Assembly: GCA_002421005.1 (NCBI GenBank)
Contig: DIJC01000004.1
Location: 434,001 to 498,000, forward strand
Source of the DNA: Enterobacteriaceae bacterium UBA5654
Lineage (GTDB): Bacteria > Pseudomonadota > Gammaproteobacteria > Enterobacterales > Enterobacteriaceae
DNA: 64,000 bases
Reading direction: 5' to 3'
The stretch's first letter is position 1; every line of letters begins with the position of its first letter. The translations under genes and the position numbers were made by a program. Positions 16,481 through 25,071 of the stretch are shown here, piece after piece. The notes beneath the pieces are model-generated. The model was not told where the DNA came from and made no database searches. It was given only the letters and a program-made list of their open reading frames with translations.

Positions 16481-17472
16481 TGCCGCTACTGGACATTCGC
16501 AATCTGACCATCGAATTCAAAACCGGCGAAGGCTGGGTGAAAGCGGTTGATCGCGTCAGTATGACGCTTGCCGAGGGTGAAATTCGCGGGCTGGTCGGCG
16601 AGTCCGGCTCCGGGAAAAGCCTGATCGCCAAAGCGATTTGTGGTGTGACCAAAGACAACTGGCGGGTAACGGCTGACCGTATGCGCTTTGACGATATCGA
16701 TCTGCTGCGTCTGTCGGTGCGTGAGCGGCGCAAGCTGGTCGGTCATAACGTGTCGATGATTTTTCAGGAGCCGCAATCGTGCCTCGATCCCTCTGAGCGC
16801 ATTGGTCGCCAGCTGATGCAAAATATTCCCCGCTGGACCTTCAAAGGCCGCTGGTGGCAGCGCGTGGGCTGGCGCAAACGGCGCGCTACCGAGCTGCTGC
16901 ACCGGGTGGGCATTAAAGATCATAAAGACGTGCTACGCAGCTTTCCTTATGAGCTGACGGACGGCGAATGCCAGAAAGTGATGATTGCCATCGCGCTGGC
17001 AAATCAGCCGCGCCTGCTGATTGCCGATGAACCCACGAATGCGATGGAGCCAACCACCCAGGCGCAAATCTTCCGTCTGCTAAGTCGGCTGAATCAAAAT
17101 AACAACACCACCATTCTGCTGATTAGCCATGACCTGCAAATGCTGAGCAAATGGGCCGATAAAATCAACGTGATGTACTGCGGACAAACGGTAGAAACTG
17201 CGCCGAGCGAGGATCTGATCACCACCCCGCATCATCCTTATACCCAAGCGCTGATCCGCGCGATCCCCGATTTCGGTAGCGCGATGCCGCACAAAAGCCG
17301 TCTTAATACCATGCCGGGAGCGATCCCGTTGCTGGAGCATTTGCCGATTGGCTGCCGCCTCGGTCCCCGCTGCCCTTACGCACAGCGTAAATGCATTGAA
17401 ACGCCGCGTCTGACAGGGGCTAAAAACCATCTGTACGCCTGTCATTTTCCGCTGAATATGGAGAAAGAGTGA
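16480..17472 (+). CDS. sapD: Sap transporter ATPase
   Basis: DppD/OppD-type ABC ATPase of 330 residues. Walker A is GESGSGKS (40-47) and Walker B LLIADEPTN. The ABC signature reads LTDGEC near residue 157 instead of LSGGQ, a change E. coli SapD also shows (LTEGEC). The C-terminal oligopeptide-transporter extension has the Cys pattern GCRLGPRCPYAQRKC, expected to hold an iron-sulfur cluster or metal as in DppD. In E. coli SapD also supports Trk potassium uptake. It partners SapF, whose gene starts two bases after its stop. Confidence 0.95.
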   Translation: MPLLDIRNLTIEFKTGEGWVKAVDRVSMTLAEGEIRGLVGESGSGKSLIAKAICGVTKDNWRVTADRMRFDDIDLLRLSVRERRKLVGHNVSMIFQEPQSCLDPSERIGRQLMQNIPRWTFKGRWWQRVGWRKRRATELLHRVGIKDHKDVLRSFPYELTDGECQKVMIAIALANQPRLLIADEPTNAMEPTTQAQIFRLLSRLNQNNNTTILLISHDLQMLSKWADKINVMYCGQTVETAPSEDLITTPHHPYTQALIRAIPDFGSAMPHKSRLNTMPGAIPLLEHLPIGCRLGPRCPYAQRKCIETPRLTGAKNHLYACHFPLNMEKE

Positions 17473-17473
17473 G

Positions 17474-18280
17474 ATGGTTGAGACTCTGCTGGAAGTGCGC
17501 AATCTCAGCAAAACGTTCCGCTACCGCACCGGCTGGTTTCATCGCCAGACGGTCGAAGCGGTAAAGCCCCTGAGCTTTACCCTGCGCGAGAAGCAGACGC
17601 TGGCGATCATCGGTGAGAACGGCTCTGGCAAATCCACGCTGGCGAAAATGCTGGCGGGGATGATTGAGCCGACGACGGGCGAACTGTTAATCGACGATCA
17701 CCCGCTGCATTTTGGTGATTATTCTTTTCGCAGCCAGCGGATCCGTATGATTTTTCAGGATCCGTCGACCTCGCTGAACCCGCGCCAGCGGATCTCGCAA
17801 ATTCTCGATTTTCCGCTGCGCCTGAATACCGATCTCGAACCGGAGCAGCGACGCACGCAAATCATCGAAACCATGCGGATGGTCGGTCTGCTGCCCGATC
17901 ACGTCAGCTATTATCCGCATATGCTGGCGCCGGGACAGAAGCAGCGTCTGGGGCTGGCGCGGGCGCTGATCCTGCGCCCGAAAGTCATTATTGCTGATGA
18001 AGCGCTGGCCTCGCTGGATATGTCGATGCGCTCGCAGCTCATCAATCTGATGCTGGAATTGCAGGAAAAACAGGGCATTTCTTATATTTACGTGACCCAG
18101 CATCTGGGCATGATGAAGCATATCAGCGATCAGGTGTTGGTGATGCATCAGGGTGAGGTCGTTGAGCGCGGCAGCACGGCGGATGTGCTGGCCGCCCCGC
18201 TTCATGATTTGACCCGTCGCTTAATCGCCGGACATTTTGGCGAAGCGCTGACGGCGGATGCGTGGCGCAGGGATCGGTAA
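17474..18280 (+). CDS. sapF: Sap transporter ATPase
   Basis: DppF/OppF-type ABC ATPase of 268 residues. Walker A GENGSGKS (47-54), signature LAPGQKQR near residue 155, and Walker B VIIADEALASLD are present. It forms the nucleotide-binding pair with SapD. It is the last gene of sapABCDF and is followed within six bases by a strong bidirectional hairpin. Confidence 0.95.
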   Translation: MVETLLEVRNLSKTFRYRTGWFHRQTVEAVKPLSFTLREKQTLAIIGENGSGKSTLAKMLAGMIEPTTGELLIDDHPLHFGDYSFRSQRIRMIFQDPSTSLNPRQRISQILDFPLRLNTDLEPEQRRTQIIETMRMVGLLPDHVSYYPHMLAPGQKQRLGLARALILRPKVIIADEALASLDMSMRSQLINLMLELQEKQGISYIYVTQHLGMMKHISDQVLVMHQGEVVERGSTADVLAAPLHDLTRRLIAGHFGEALTADAWRRDR

Positions 18281-18285
18281 TTGAC

Positions 18286-18317
18286 AGAAGGCGGGAGTCC
18301 CCCGCCTTCTTCATTTT
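18286..18317. terminator. bidirectional terminator after sapF
   Basis: A perfect 10-bp stem (AGAAGGCGGG / CCCGCCTTCT) with a five-base loop is followed by TCATTTTT on the plus strand. It separates sapF from the convergent gene at 18317, whose own last codons abut it. A-rich bases on the other side are few, so the minus direction is weaker. Confidence 0.85.
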
Positions 18318-20425
18318 TAGCGAACCGGGGTGATGTGAATGGCGTCCGTTGAAAGCGCCCCGGCACAGATCATCAGTCCTGCGCCGCCATCAGCCAGCCG
18401 ATCCCGGCCAGCATCCTGGGCCTGTAACGTCATGCCATCGACCGTGGCGGTGATTAAACTTCCCTCAGCCAACACATCCAGCACGATTTCCCGTTCATAA
18501 ATGTCACCGATCGCCTGCTCTGCGAGCACGGTACGCGCATTATCACGCACGCGAACCAGCTGGCACTTCCCGTCGCGGGTGATCTGCACGGCGTAATAAC
18601 GTCGCATTCCCTGCACGCGGAACGCCAGCCCGCCGTACTCGCCAAGGTGCAGCGTTATCGTGCTCTGTACCCGGTAATCCTGCCACTGACGGGTGCCGTG
18701 GATGAGTAATCCCTCGTCGTATTCTTTCGAAATGCGGATACGTCCGGCGTAATGGCGGGAAACCAGATCCACACCGTTAACCCACGAGCGCCACCAGAAA
18801 TCGCTCTCGCCCTGCGGTTTGCTGAGCGTTAAGGTGGGCGTGCCGTCCCAGCGCAGCCAGTCGATGAGGATCTGGCCGCTGGCGGTGCCGGTGACGGCCT
18901 CCAGCGCAATGCCGACTTCGGCAACGGGCTGACCGTGGAAGTCAGGAATATCAAGGCAGAGCATGGTTTCATCACCCGCATTAAGTACCTGCGGAGCGCC
19001 ATAGTGAGCGACCAGCTGGCTGTTTTCGTCATAGACGCGCAGACACAGCCGCACGTTAACCGGCTGGGGGTTGTCTGACGGCGCGATCACCGCCGCCTGT
19101 AGCCGCTGTCCGGGGTAAATCAGCGGCGTGGCCATCAAATCATAGGAGTGCATTTCGACAATTTCCGGCGGCGCAAAGGTCGGCGTCATGACTCGTGCCT
19201 GACTTTCGGCGGCCAGCCCGGCATAGCGCAGGCTTAAACAGCGTTTGCCACTGTAAACGATATTGCCGACTGCAACGTCCGCAGCGTTATTTTCCACCTG
19301 CCAGCGAAAGCCCTGCACGCTGCCGGGAAGAGAGAAATGATACTGCGCGCCGTTTTTCGGCGGGACGGGCGGTTGCTGCCCGGCGACTTTGTGCCCCAGC
19401 GCCACCAGATAGTCGGTCATGCGCACGGCGTTGTTGATGGAAAAGCCGCCTTCAGCAGAAGAAATTAGCATCCGGTCTGCCAGCGGTCCCCGCCAGTCCG
19501 GTCCGGCATTGATGCCGCTCAGCCCCAGCATAATACCGGACAAGCAGCCCACGTTACCCGCGTTGCAGTCGGTGTCCCAGCCGGAGGTGTTAATAATGCA
19601 CTGCGCCTGCTGGAAGTCATCCGGCGCATACAGCATTGCCATAATCATCAGGGCATGATTAGGTATGATGTGGCAATTGCTGGGATATTTTTGATAGCCG
19701 TAATGATCTTCAATACGCTGGCGGGTGAGATGCCAGTCGTTATCTTCCTGCCGCCAGCGGCGGATGTCGGCGATCATCAGGGCGATATCACAGTCAGGCG
19801 GGATCAGCGCCAGCCCGGTCGTCAGCAGTTGCTCAATATCCTGACAGACAAACGCCTGCGCCTCCATCGCCGCCCACAGCATCGCCGCATACACCGATTC
19901 ACCATCGTGACTGACGCTGGCCGCTTTTTGCGCCAGCGACGCCGCCAGCGCGGGTTGACCTGGCGCCACCAGCGCCCAGCCGTCGATAAAAATCTGCGCG
20001 CCGATTTGCTCGGCGATGGTTTTGCCGTTGGTGGCAATCGCGCCGCTCAGCGGCGCGGGGATACCCTTCTTCAGATTCAGCCACGCGGTATGCTCGGTAG
20101 AATTACCGTTGCCGCCCCACCACAAAATGGTGCGCTTATCGATGATATAGTTCAGCCAGCAGTGGCCCATCTGCTCTGCGGTTAACTGGTTGGGTAAGCC
20201 ATAATCTTCGAGGGCGCGAATAAAGGTAAACGTGCCCGCCACATCATCGTCTGTGACCACCAGCGGACGGTTAAACCGCTGGTGAACATAATCATTAATC
20301 GGACCCAGTTCCTGCATGATCCTCTGATAAGTCCAGCCTTCAAAAGGCCGCCCCAGATAAACGCCGATTAATTTCCCCAAAACGCCTGCGTATACCCGTT
20401 CGTAATAATCTACTGGTAAATCCAT
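18317..20425 (-). CDS. ADP-ribosylglycohydrolase-fold protein with C-terminal beta-sandwich domains
   Basis: Protein of about 702 residues; no gene name recognised. Residues 1-350 form an ADP-ribosylglycohydrolase (ARH/DraG) domain with the metal-binding motifs VVTDDDVAGTF (about 57-66) and SGWDTDCNAGNVG (about 281-292). Residues about 360-545 look like a beta-rich domain, and about 555-702 resembles a LamG/concanavalin-like carbohydrate-binding or glucanase fold (GGLAFRVQGMRRYYAVQITRDGKCQLVRV). There is no signal peptide, so it is probably cytoplasmic. The first ATG (20449) is possible; I prefer 20425, close behind a purine-rich GGGAAGGGG stretch. It is convergent with sapF and occupies the slot of ycjD in E. 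coli, so it is an accessory gene. Substrate unknown; the add-on domains suggest a glycoside or nucleoside-like substrate rather than protein de-ADP-ribosylation. Confidence 0.75.
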   Translation of the reverse strand: MDLPVDYYERVYAGVLGKLIGVYLGRPFEGWTYQRIMQELGPINDYVHQRFNRPLVVTDDDVAGTFTFIRALEDYGLPNQLTAEQMGHCWLNYIIDKRTILWWGGNGNSTEHTAWLNLKKGIPAPLSGAIATNGKTIAEQIGAQIFIDGWALVAPGQPALAASLAQKAASVSHDGESVYAAMLWAAMEAQAFVCQDIEQLLTTGLALIPPDCDIALMIADIRRWRQEDNDWHLTRQRIEDHYGYQKYPSNCHIIPNHALMIMAMLYAPDDFQQAQCIINTSGWDTDCNAGNVGCLSGIMLGLSGINAGPDWRGPLADRMLISSAEGGFSINNAVRMTDYLVALGHKVAGQQPPVPPKNGAQYHFSLPGSVQGFRWQVENNAADVAVGNIVYSGKRCLSLRYAGLAAESQARVMTPTFAPPEIVEMHSYDLMATPLIYPGQRLQAAVIAPSDNPQPVNVRLCLRVYDENSQLVAHYGAPQVLNAGDETMLCLDIPDFHGQPVAEVGIALEAVTGTASGQILIDWLRWDGTPTLTLSKPQGESDFWWRSWVNGVDLVSRHYAGRIRISKEYDEGLLIHGTRQWQDYRVQSTITLHLGEYGGLAFRVQGMRRYYAVQITRDGKCQLVRVRDNARTVLAEQAIGDIYEREIVLDVLAEGSLITATVDGMTLQAQDAGRDRLADGGAGLMICAGALSTDAIHITPVR

Positions 20426-20725
20426 CTTCCCCTTCCCTTTTACATTCATTTAATGCGCGCTGTGCGTCGCAGCACGTTTAATAGGGGGATGGACGCGCCG
20501 GGTCAATCAAAGACCGTACAATGAGTGTTCCTTTTTTTCAAAACAGAGAGATCCCTCGCACTTTCGCATTATGGTGAACTGATCCGATGTTAGGTGAAGC
20601 TCTGAGCCGGGTATAGCCTCATTCTGCGGAGTAGCTTATAATGACCGTTTAGGTTTCGTACTGCTTACTTAAGCGACAAACCGCCTGATTTATAGGCAAA
20701 AATAACCAACTAAGGATTAAAAGCT
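20426..20725. promoter_or_regulatory. divergent intergenic region with candidate fabI promoter
   Basis: This 300-base gap lies between the ARH-fold gene (minus) and fabI (plus). A perfect -10 hexamer TATAAT sits at 20637-20642, about 84 bases before fabI, but no good -35 lies 17 bases upstream. A second weaker candidate lies around 20510-20530. No open frame, repeat or RNA-like structure was found in the rest. Confidence 0.4.
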
Positions 20726-21514
20726 ATGGGTTTTCTTACCGGTAAGCGCATTCTGATCACTGGCGTCGCCAGCAAACTTTCCATCGCCTGGGGTATCGCA
20801 CAGGCTATGCATCGTGAAGGCGCAGAGCTGGCTTTCACCTACCAGAACGACAAACTGAAAAGTCGCGTGGAAGGCTTTGCCGCCGATCTGGGTTCCAGCA
20901 TCGTGCTGCCGTGTGACGTAGCTGAAGACGAAAGCATTAACGCACTGTTCAGCGAGCTGGCGAAAAGCTGGCCGAAATTCGACGGTTTTGTTCACTCCAT
21001 CGGCTTTGCGCCGGGCGATCAGCTGGACGGCGATTACGTCAATGCCGTGACCCGCGAAGGCTTCAAAATTGCGCACGATATCAGCGCCTACAGCTTTGTC
21101 GCACTGGCAAAAGCCTGCCGTGAAATGCTGAACCCGGATTCTGCGCTGCTGACCCTGTCTTACCTGGGCGCAGAGCGTGCAATCCCTAACTACAACGTAA
21201 TGGGCCTGGCGAAAGCGTCGCTGGAAGCAAACGTGCGTTATATGGCCAATGCAATGGGCCCGGATGGGGTGCGCGTTAACGCCATCTCCGCCGGTCCGAT
21301 CCGCACCCTGGCAGCTTCCGGGATCAAAGATTTCCGTAAAATGCTGGCACACTGCGAAGCAGTCACGCCGATCCGTCGTACCGTTACCATCGAAGACGTC
21401 GGCAACTCTGCGGCCTTCCTGTGCTCTAACCTCTCCGCCGGTATTTCCGGTGAAGTCGTTCACGTTGACGGCGGTTTCAGCATCGCGGCAATGAACGAGC
21501 TGGAACTGAAATAA
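20726..21514 (+). CDS. fabI: enoyl-[acyl-carrier-protein] reductase, NADH-dependent
   Basis: Short-chain dehydrogenase fold enzyme of 262 residues, the E. coli length, performing the last reduction in each fatty acid elongation cycle. The FabI-specific nucleotide loop GVASKLSIAWGIA (about 13-25) and the active-site pair Tyr156 and Lys163 (YNVMGLAK) with Tyr146 are in place. It is the target of triclosan and isoniazid-like inhibitors. A ribosome-binding AAGGA lies at the usual distance before the ATG. It appears to be a single-gene transcript. Confidence 0.97.
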   Translation: MGFLTGKRILITGVASKLSIAWGIAQAMHREGAELAFTYQNDKLKSRVEGFAADLGSSIVLPCDVAEDESINALFSELAKSWPKFDGFVHSIGFAPGDQLDGDYVNAVTREGFKIAHDISAYSFVALAKACREMLNPDSALLTLSYLGAERAIPNYNVMGLAKASLEANVRYMANAMGPDGVRVNAISAGPIRTLAASGIKDFRKMLAHCEAVTPIRRTVTIEDVGNSAAFLCSNLSAGISGEVVHVDGGFSIAAMNELELK

Positions 21515-21528
21515 GTCCTGCTGACCGC

Positions 21529-21553
21529 GCCGGGTAACGCCATGTTGCCCGGC
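21529..21553. other. hairpin downstream of fabI
   Basis: GCCGGGTAAC and GTTGCCCGGC pair with one mismatch around a five-base loop. No T-run follows, so it is more like a transcript-end stabilising or REP-like element than a complete intrinsic terminator. Confidence 0.5.
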
Positions 21554-21702
21554 CTGTAACGCTTCTCTCCCGCTATATTCCGTTCCGCTATTAAATATCA
21601 CGCTTCATTCTTTCATCCTCTTACAGGCTTAAGCCAGGATATTCAGGTTAAAACGTTCCGTCTGTGTTGTACGGTTCGCCACCTTCAGATCAAGGAAAGC
21701 CC

Positions 21703-22851
21703 ATGGAGCAACGCCGCGTTTCCGGCAAAAGCCACTGGTATCATGAGACCCAGTCCAGTACCTGTCCGGCGGAAGTCCTGCCGTTAGTCCCTGAAGCCGC
21801 TCACGTTGAAGACCGCTTCCTGCTTGAAATCGCCCTGCCAGAATCCCTGCTTGCCGCCAGTGAAACATGGATCGCCCCGGCGCGGGCGCTGGCGTCACGC
21901 CTGTTCCCCGATGAGGTTGCGGTCAGTCGCCTCAACACGTTCAGCGCCTATGACCGCCTGAGCACGGCGTTAACCGTGGCCCAGGTCTTCGGCGTTCAGC
22001 GGCTTTGCAACCATTACGCCGCGCGGCTTGCGCCGCTGCCCGGCCCGGACTCTTCGCGGGAAAGCAATCACCGACTGGCGCAAATCACCCAGTACGCCCG
22101 CCAGCTTGCCAGCTCACCCGCGGTGATTACGTCGCAGGCGAGAACCCAGCTTGAAGACGTGGGTCTGACGCTGCCCGACATTGTGCTGATTAACCAGATT
22201 ATTGGCTTTGTCGGCTTTCAGGCGCGGGTGCTGGCAACGTTCCAGGCAGTGCTTGCGCATCCGGCACGATGGATCCCCGGAATGCCGGTGCAGGAAGATG
22301 CGGATGCCGATCGCTTCGCCGACCCTGAAGCACGCTGGCAGACAACGATCCGCAGCGCAGAGCCGCGTTTTGCCAGCGTGGAGCAAGAATCGATGCTGAC
22401 AAAATGGCAGTCGCTACCGACGCTGGCGGGACTGGCCCCGCTGCTGGTGTATGATTGTCCCGCGCTGGAGGCCACCGGCAACATTCTCACCGCCCTTCCG
22501 TCTGACACCTGGACACCTCTGGTCGCGCTTCTGAGCGCCCGCATTAATGGCAGCGCAAGCCGTTTCAACGAATACGCTAATGATTCCGGGTTCGCAGTGC
22601 TGCTGCGTCAGGATGCGGACGCGCTTCAGGCGTGGAGCCAGGATCGCCCTGTCGAGCGCGCAATTGTTCAGGCCGTACAGTTACTCACCCGTTCGCCGGA
22701 TCGCTTTAGCGCCGCGCACTTCACCCCACTCACGGAAAAGGGGCTTTCTGTTCAGCAGGCGGTGAACCTGCTCGCGTGGAGTGGATTTTGCGGCTGGCTG
22801 GATCGTCTGCGCATTGCGCTGGGAGAAAGCGTTCGACCGGACATCGAGTAG
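21703..22851 (+). CDS. yciW: YciW, AhpD-like/carboxymuconolactone decarboxylase-fold protein
   Basis: Protein of 382 residues similar to E. coli YciW. Family knowledge places it in the AhpD-like (CMD) superfamily, often called a putative peroxidase or oxidoreductase, and E. coli yciW responds to CysB and has been linked to cysteine metabolism. The segment GPDSSRESNHRLAQITQYARQLASSPAVI is conserved. The C-terminal CMD half here lacks an obvious CxxC pair: around the expected site the text reads RINGSASRFNEYAN, so peroxidase chemistry is doubtful. The ATG at 21703 with AAGGA upstream gives the E. coli start. Confidence 0.85.
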   Translation: MEQRRVSGKSHWYHETQSSTCPAEVLPLVPEAAHVEDRFLLEIALPESLLAASETWIAPARALASRLFPDEVAVSRLNTFSAYDRLSTALTVAQVFGVQRLCNHYAARLAPLPGPDSSRESNHRLAQITQYARQLASSPAVITSQARTQLEDVGLTLPDIVLINQIIGFVGFQARVLATFQAVLAHPARWIPGMPVQEDADADRFADPEARWQTTIRSAEPRFASVEQESMLTKWQSLPTLAGLAPLLVYDCPALEATGNILTALPSDTWTPLVALLSARINGSASRFNEYANDSGFAVLLRQDADALQAWSQDRPVERAIVQAVQLLTRSPDRFSAAHFTPLTEKGLSVQQAVNLLAWSGFCGWLDRLRIALGESVRPDIE

Positions 22852-22935
22852 GGGAAAGGCTTAAACAGCGCTTGTAGGAAAGGTGAGAATCGCGTAAAAC
22901 TGTCAGCCGCTCTTAGGCCACGAAAATACATCATT

Positions 22936-24870
22936 ATGCTTCAGGATAACCCGCTGCTTGCGCAGCTTAAACAGCAACTACATTCCCAGACCCCGCGTGC
23001 TGAAGGGGTCGTTAAAGCCACGGAAAAGGGCTTTGGCTTCCTCGAAGTCGATGCGCAAAAAAGCTATTTTATTCCGCCGCCGCAGATGAAAAAAGTGATG
23101 CACGGCGACCGGGTGATCGCCGTGATCCACAGCGAGAAAGATCGTGAAAGCGCCGAGCCGGAAGAGCTGGTCGAGCCTTTCCTGACCCGCTTCGTGGGCA
23201 AGGTACAACGTAAAGACGACCGTCTTGCCATTATTCCCGATCATCCGTTGCTGAAAGATGCCATTCCCTGCCGCGCCGCGCGCGGCGTGGAGCATGATTT
23301 TCAGGACGGTGACTGGGCGGTTGCCGAAATGCGCCGCCATCCGCTTAAGGGCGATCGCAGTTTTTATGCCGAACTGACCCAGTTTATTACCTTCGGTGAC
23401 GACCACTTCGTGCCGTGGTGGGTAACGCTGGCACGGCATAATCTGGAAAAAGAAGCGCCGGAAGGTACGGCTGCAGCGATGCTTGATGAAGCGCTGGCGC
23501 GTCGCGACCTGACCGCGCTGGACTTCGTGACTATCGATAGCGCCAGCACGGAAGATATGGACGATGCGCTGTTTGCCGAAAAACTGCCTGATGGCAAACT
23601 GCAACTGACCGTCGCGATTGCCGACCCCACCGCGTGGATCGCCGAAGGCAGTAAGCTGGATGATGCCGCCAAAGTTCGCGCGTTCACCAACTATCTGCCG
23701 GGTTTTAACATCCCGATGCTACCGCGTGAGCTTTCCGACAATCTTTGCTCGCTGCGTCCGCAGGAAGTGCGTCCGGTGCTGGCCTGCCGAATAATCATTG
23801 ATGCCGAAGGCGCAATCGAAGAAAACATCGAATTCTTCGCCGCCACCATCGAATCCAAAGCTAAGCTGGCCTACGACGACGTTTCCGACTGGCTGGAAGG
23901 CAACAACCGCTGGCAGCCGCAAACTGACAACATTGCACAGCAAATCACGCTGCTCAACCGCATTTGCTTAAGCCGCAGCGAATGGCGTCATACCCACGCG
24001 CTGGTATTTAAAGATCGCCCCGACTACCGCTTTGTGCTGGGCGAAAAAGGCGAGGTGCTGGATATTGTCGCCGAACCGCGCCGGATCGCTAACCGTATCG
24101 TTGAAGAGTCAATGATTGCCGCCAATATCTGCGCTGCCCGCGTGCTGCGTGATAAGCTCGGCTTTGGCATTTATAACGTTCATACCGGCTTCGATCCTGC
24201 CAACAGCGAACAGCTTGCCGCCCTGCTGAAAACCCACGGTATGCATGTCGATACCGCAGAGGTGCTGACCCTTGATGGTTTCTGCAAACTGCGCCGCGAG
24301 CTGGATGCACAGCCGACCGGTTTCCTCGACAGCCGCATTCGCCGTTTTCAGTCCTATGCTGAAATCAGCACCGAACCGGGACCGCATTTTGGTTTAGGGC
24401 TTGAAGCCTACGCGACGTGGACCTCACCGATCCGTAAGTATGGCGATATGATCAACCATCGCCTGCTGAAAGCGGTGATCAAAGGGGAAACCACCCCGCG
24501 TCCGCAGGCAGAGGTAACCGTGCAAATGGCGGAGCGCCGTCGCCTTAACCGGATGGCCGAGCGCGATGTCGGCGACTGGCTGTACGCCCGTTTCCTGAAA
24601 GATAAAGCCGGAACGGATACCCGTTTCGCCGCTGAAATCATTGATGTCAGCCGGGGTGGCATGCGCGTGCGCCTGGTCGATAACGGCGCGGTAGCCTTTA
24701 TTCCGGCCCCGTTCCTGCACGCCGTTCGCGATGAACTGGTATGCAGCCAGGAAAGCGGAACGGTGCAAATCAAAGGTGAAGTGGCCTATAAAGTCACTGA
24801 AGTGATTGATGTCACCATCGCAGAAGTGCGTCTGGAAACGCGCAGCGTTATCGCACGTCCCGCCGTCTGA
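22936..24870 (+). CDS. rnb: exoribonuclease II
   Basis: Processive 3'-to-5' exoribonuclease of 644 residues, identical in length to E. coli RNase II. It starts with two cold-shock (OB) domains, then the RNB catalytic domain with acidic ligands Asp201, Asp207, Asp209 and Asp210 in TIDSASTEDMDDALF, the gatekeeper region around AYATWTSPIRKYGD, and a C-terminal S1 domain. It degrades unstructured mRNA in the cytoplasm. A strong terminator follows. Confidence 0.97.
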   Translation: MLQDNPLLAQLKQQLHSQTPRAEGVVKATEKGFGFLEVDAQKSYFIPPPQMKKVMHGDRVIAVIHSEKDRESAEPEELVEPFLTRFVGKVQRKDDRLAIIPDHPLLKDAIPCRAARGVEHDFQDGDWAVAEMRRHPLKGDRSFYAELTQFITFGDDHFVPWWVTLARHNLEKEAPEGTAAAMLDEALARRDLTALDFVTIDSASTEDMDDALFAEKLPDGKLQLTVAIADPTAWIAEGSKLDDAAKVRAFTNYLPGFNIPMLPRELSDNLCSLRPQEVRPVLACRIIIDAEGAIEENIEFFAATIESKAKLAYDDVSDWLEGNNRWQPQTDNIAQQITLLNRICLSRSEWRHTHALVFKDRPDYRFVLGEKGEVLDIVAEPRRIANRIVEESMIAANICAARVLRDKLGFGIYNVHTGFDPANSEQLAALLKTHGMHVDTAEVLTLDGFCKLRRELDAQPTGFLDSRIRRFQSYAEISTEPGPHFGLGLEAYATWTSPIRKYGDMINHRLLKAVIKGETTPRPQAEVTVQMAERRRLNRMAERDVGDWLYARFLKDKAGTDTRFAAEIIDVSRGGMRVRLVDNGAVAFIPAPFLHAVRDELVCSQESGTVQIKGEVAYKVTEVIDVTIAEVRLETRSVIARPAV

Positions 24871-24891
24871 TAACCACCGTGAGTAAAACAT

Positions 24892-24926
24892 AACGGCCCC
24901 GCATGAAAACGCGGGGCCGTTTTTAT
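24892..24926 (+). terminator. intrinsic terminator of rnb
   Basis: AACGGCCCCGC pairs with GCGGGGCCGTT around an eight-base A-rich loop, followed by a T-run. It is a textbook rho-independent terminator about 20 bases after the rnb stop. Confidence 0.93.
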
Positions 24927-25071
24927 ATTCACTTCCTGAATGCGACTCCCCCGCCATTTTTTTAATAATTCCCGCCAAAAACAGTAAAAGCGTTCACAAT
25001 AAAGAGTACGACGCAAATCGGTGCAGGCATAAATACGCTTAATCAGGACATATTTATTGTGCGGAGAGGGT

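Noticed and set aside
20717..21601. Open frame of 294 codons opposite fabI
   Set aside because: It is a shadow of the highly expressed, codon-biased fabI gene on the opposite strand.
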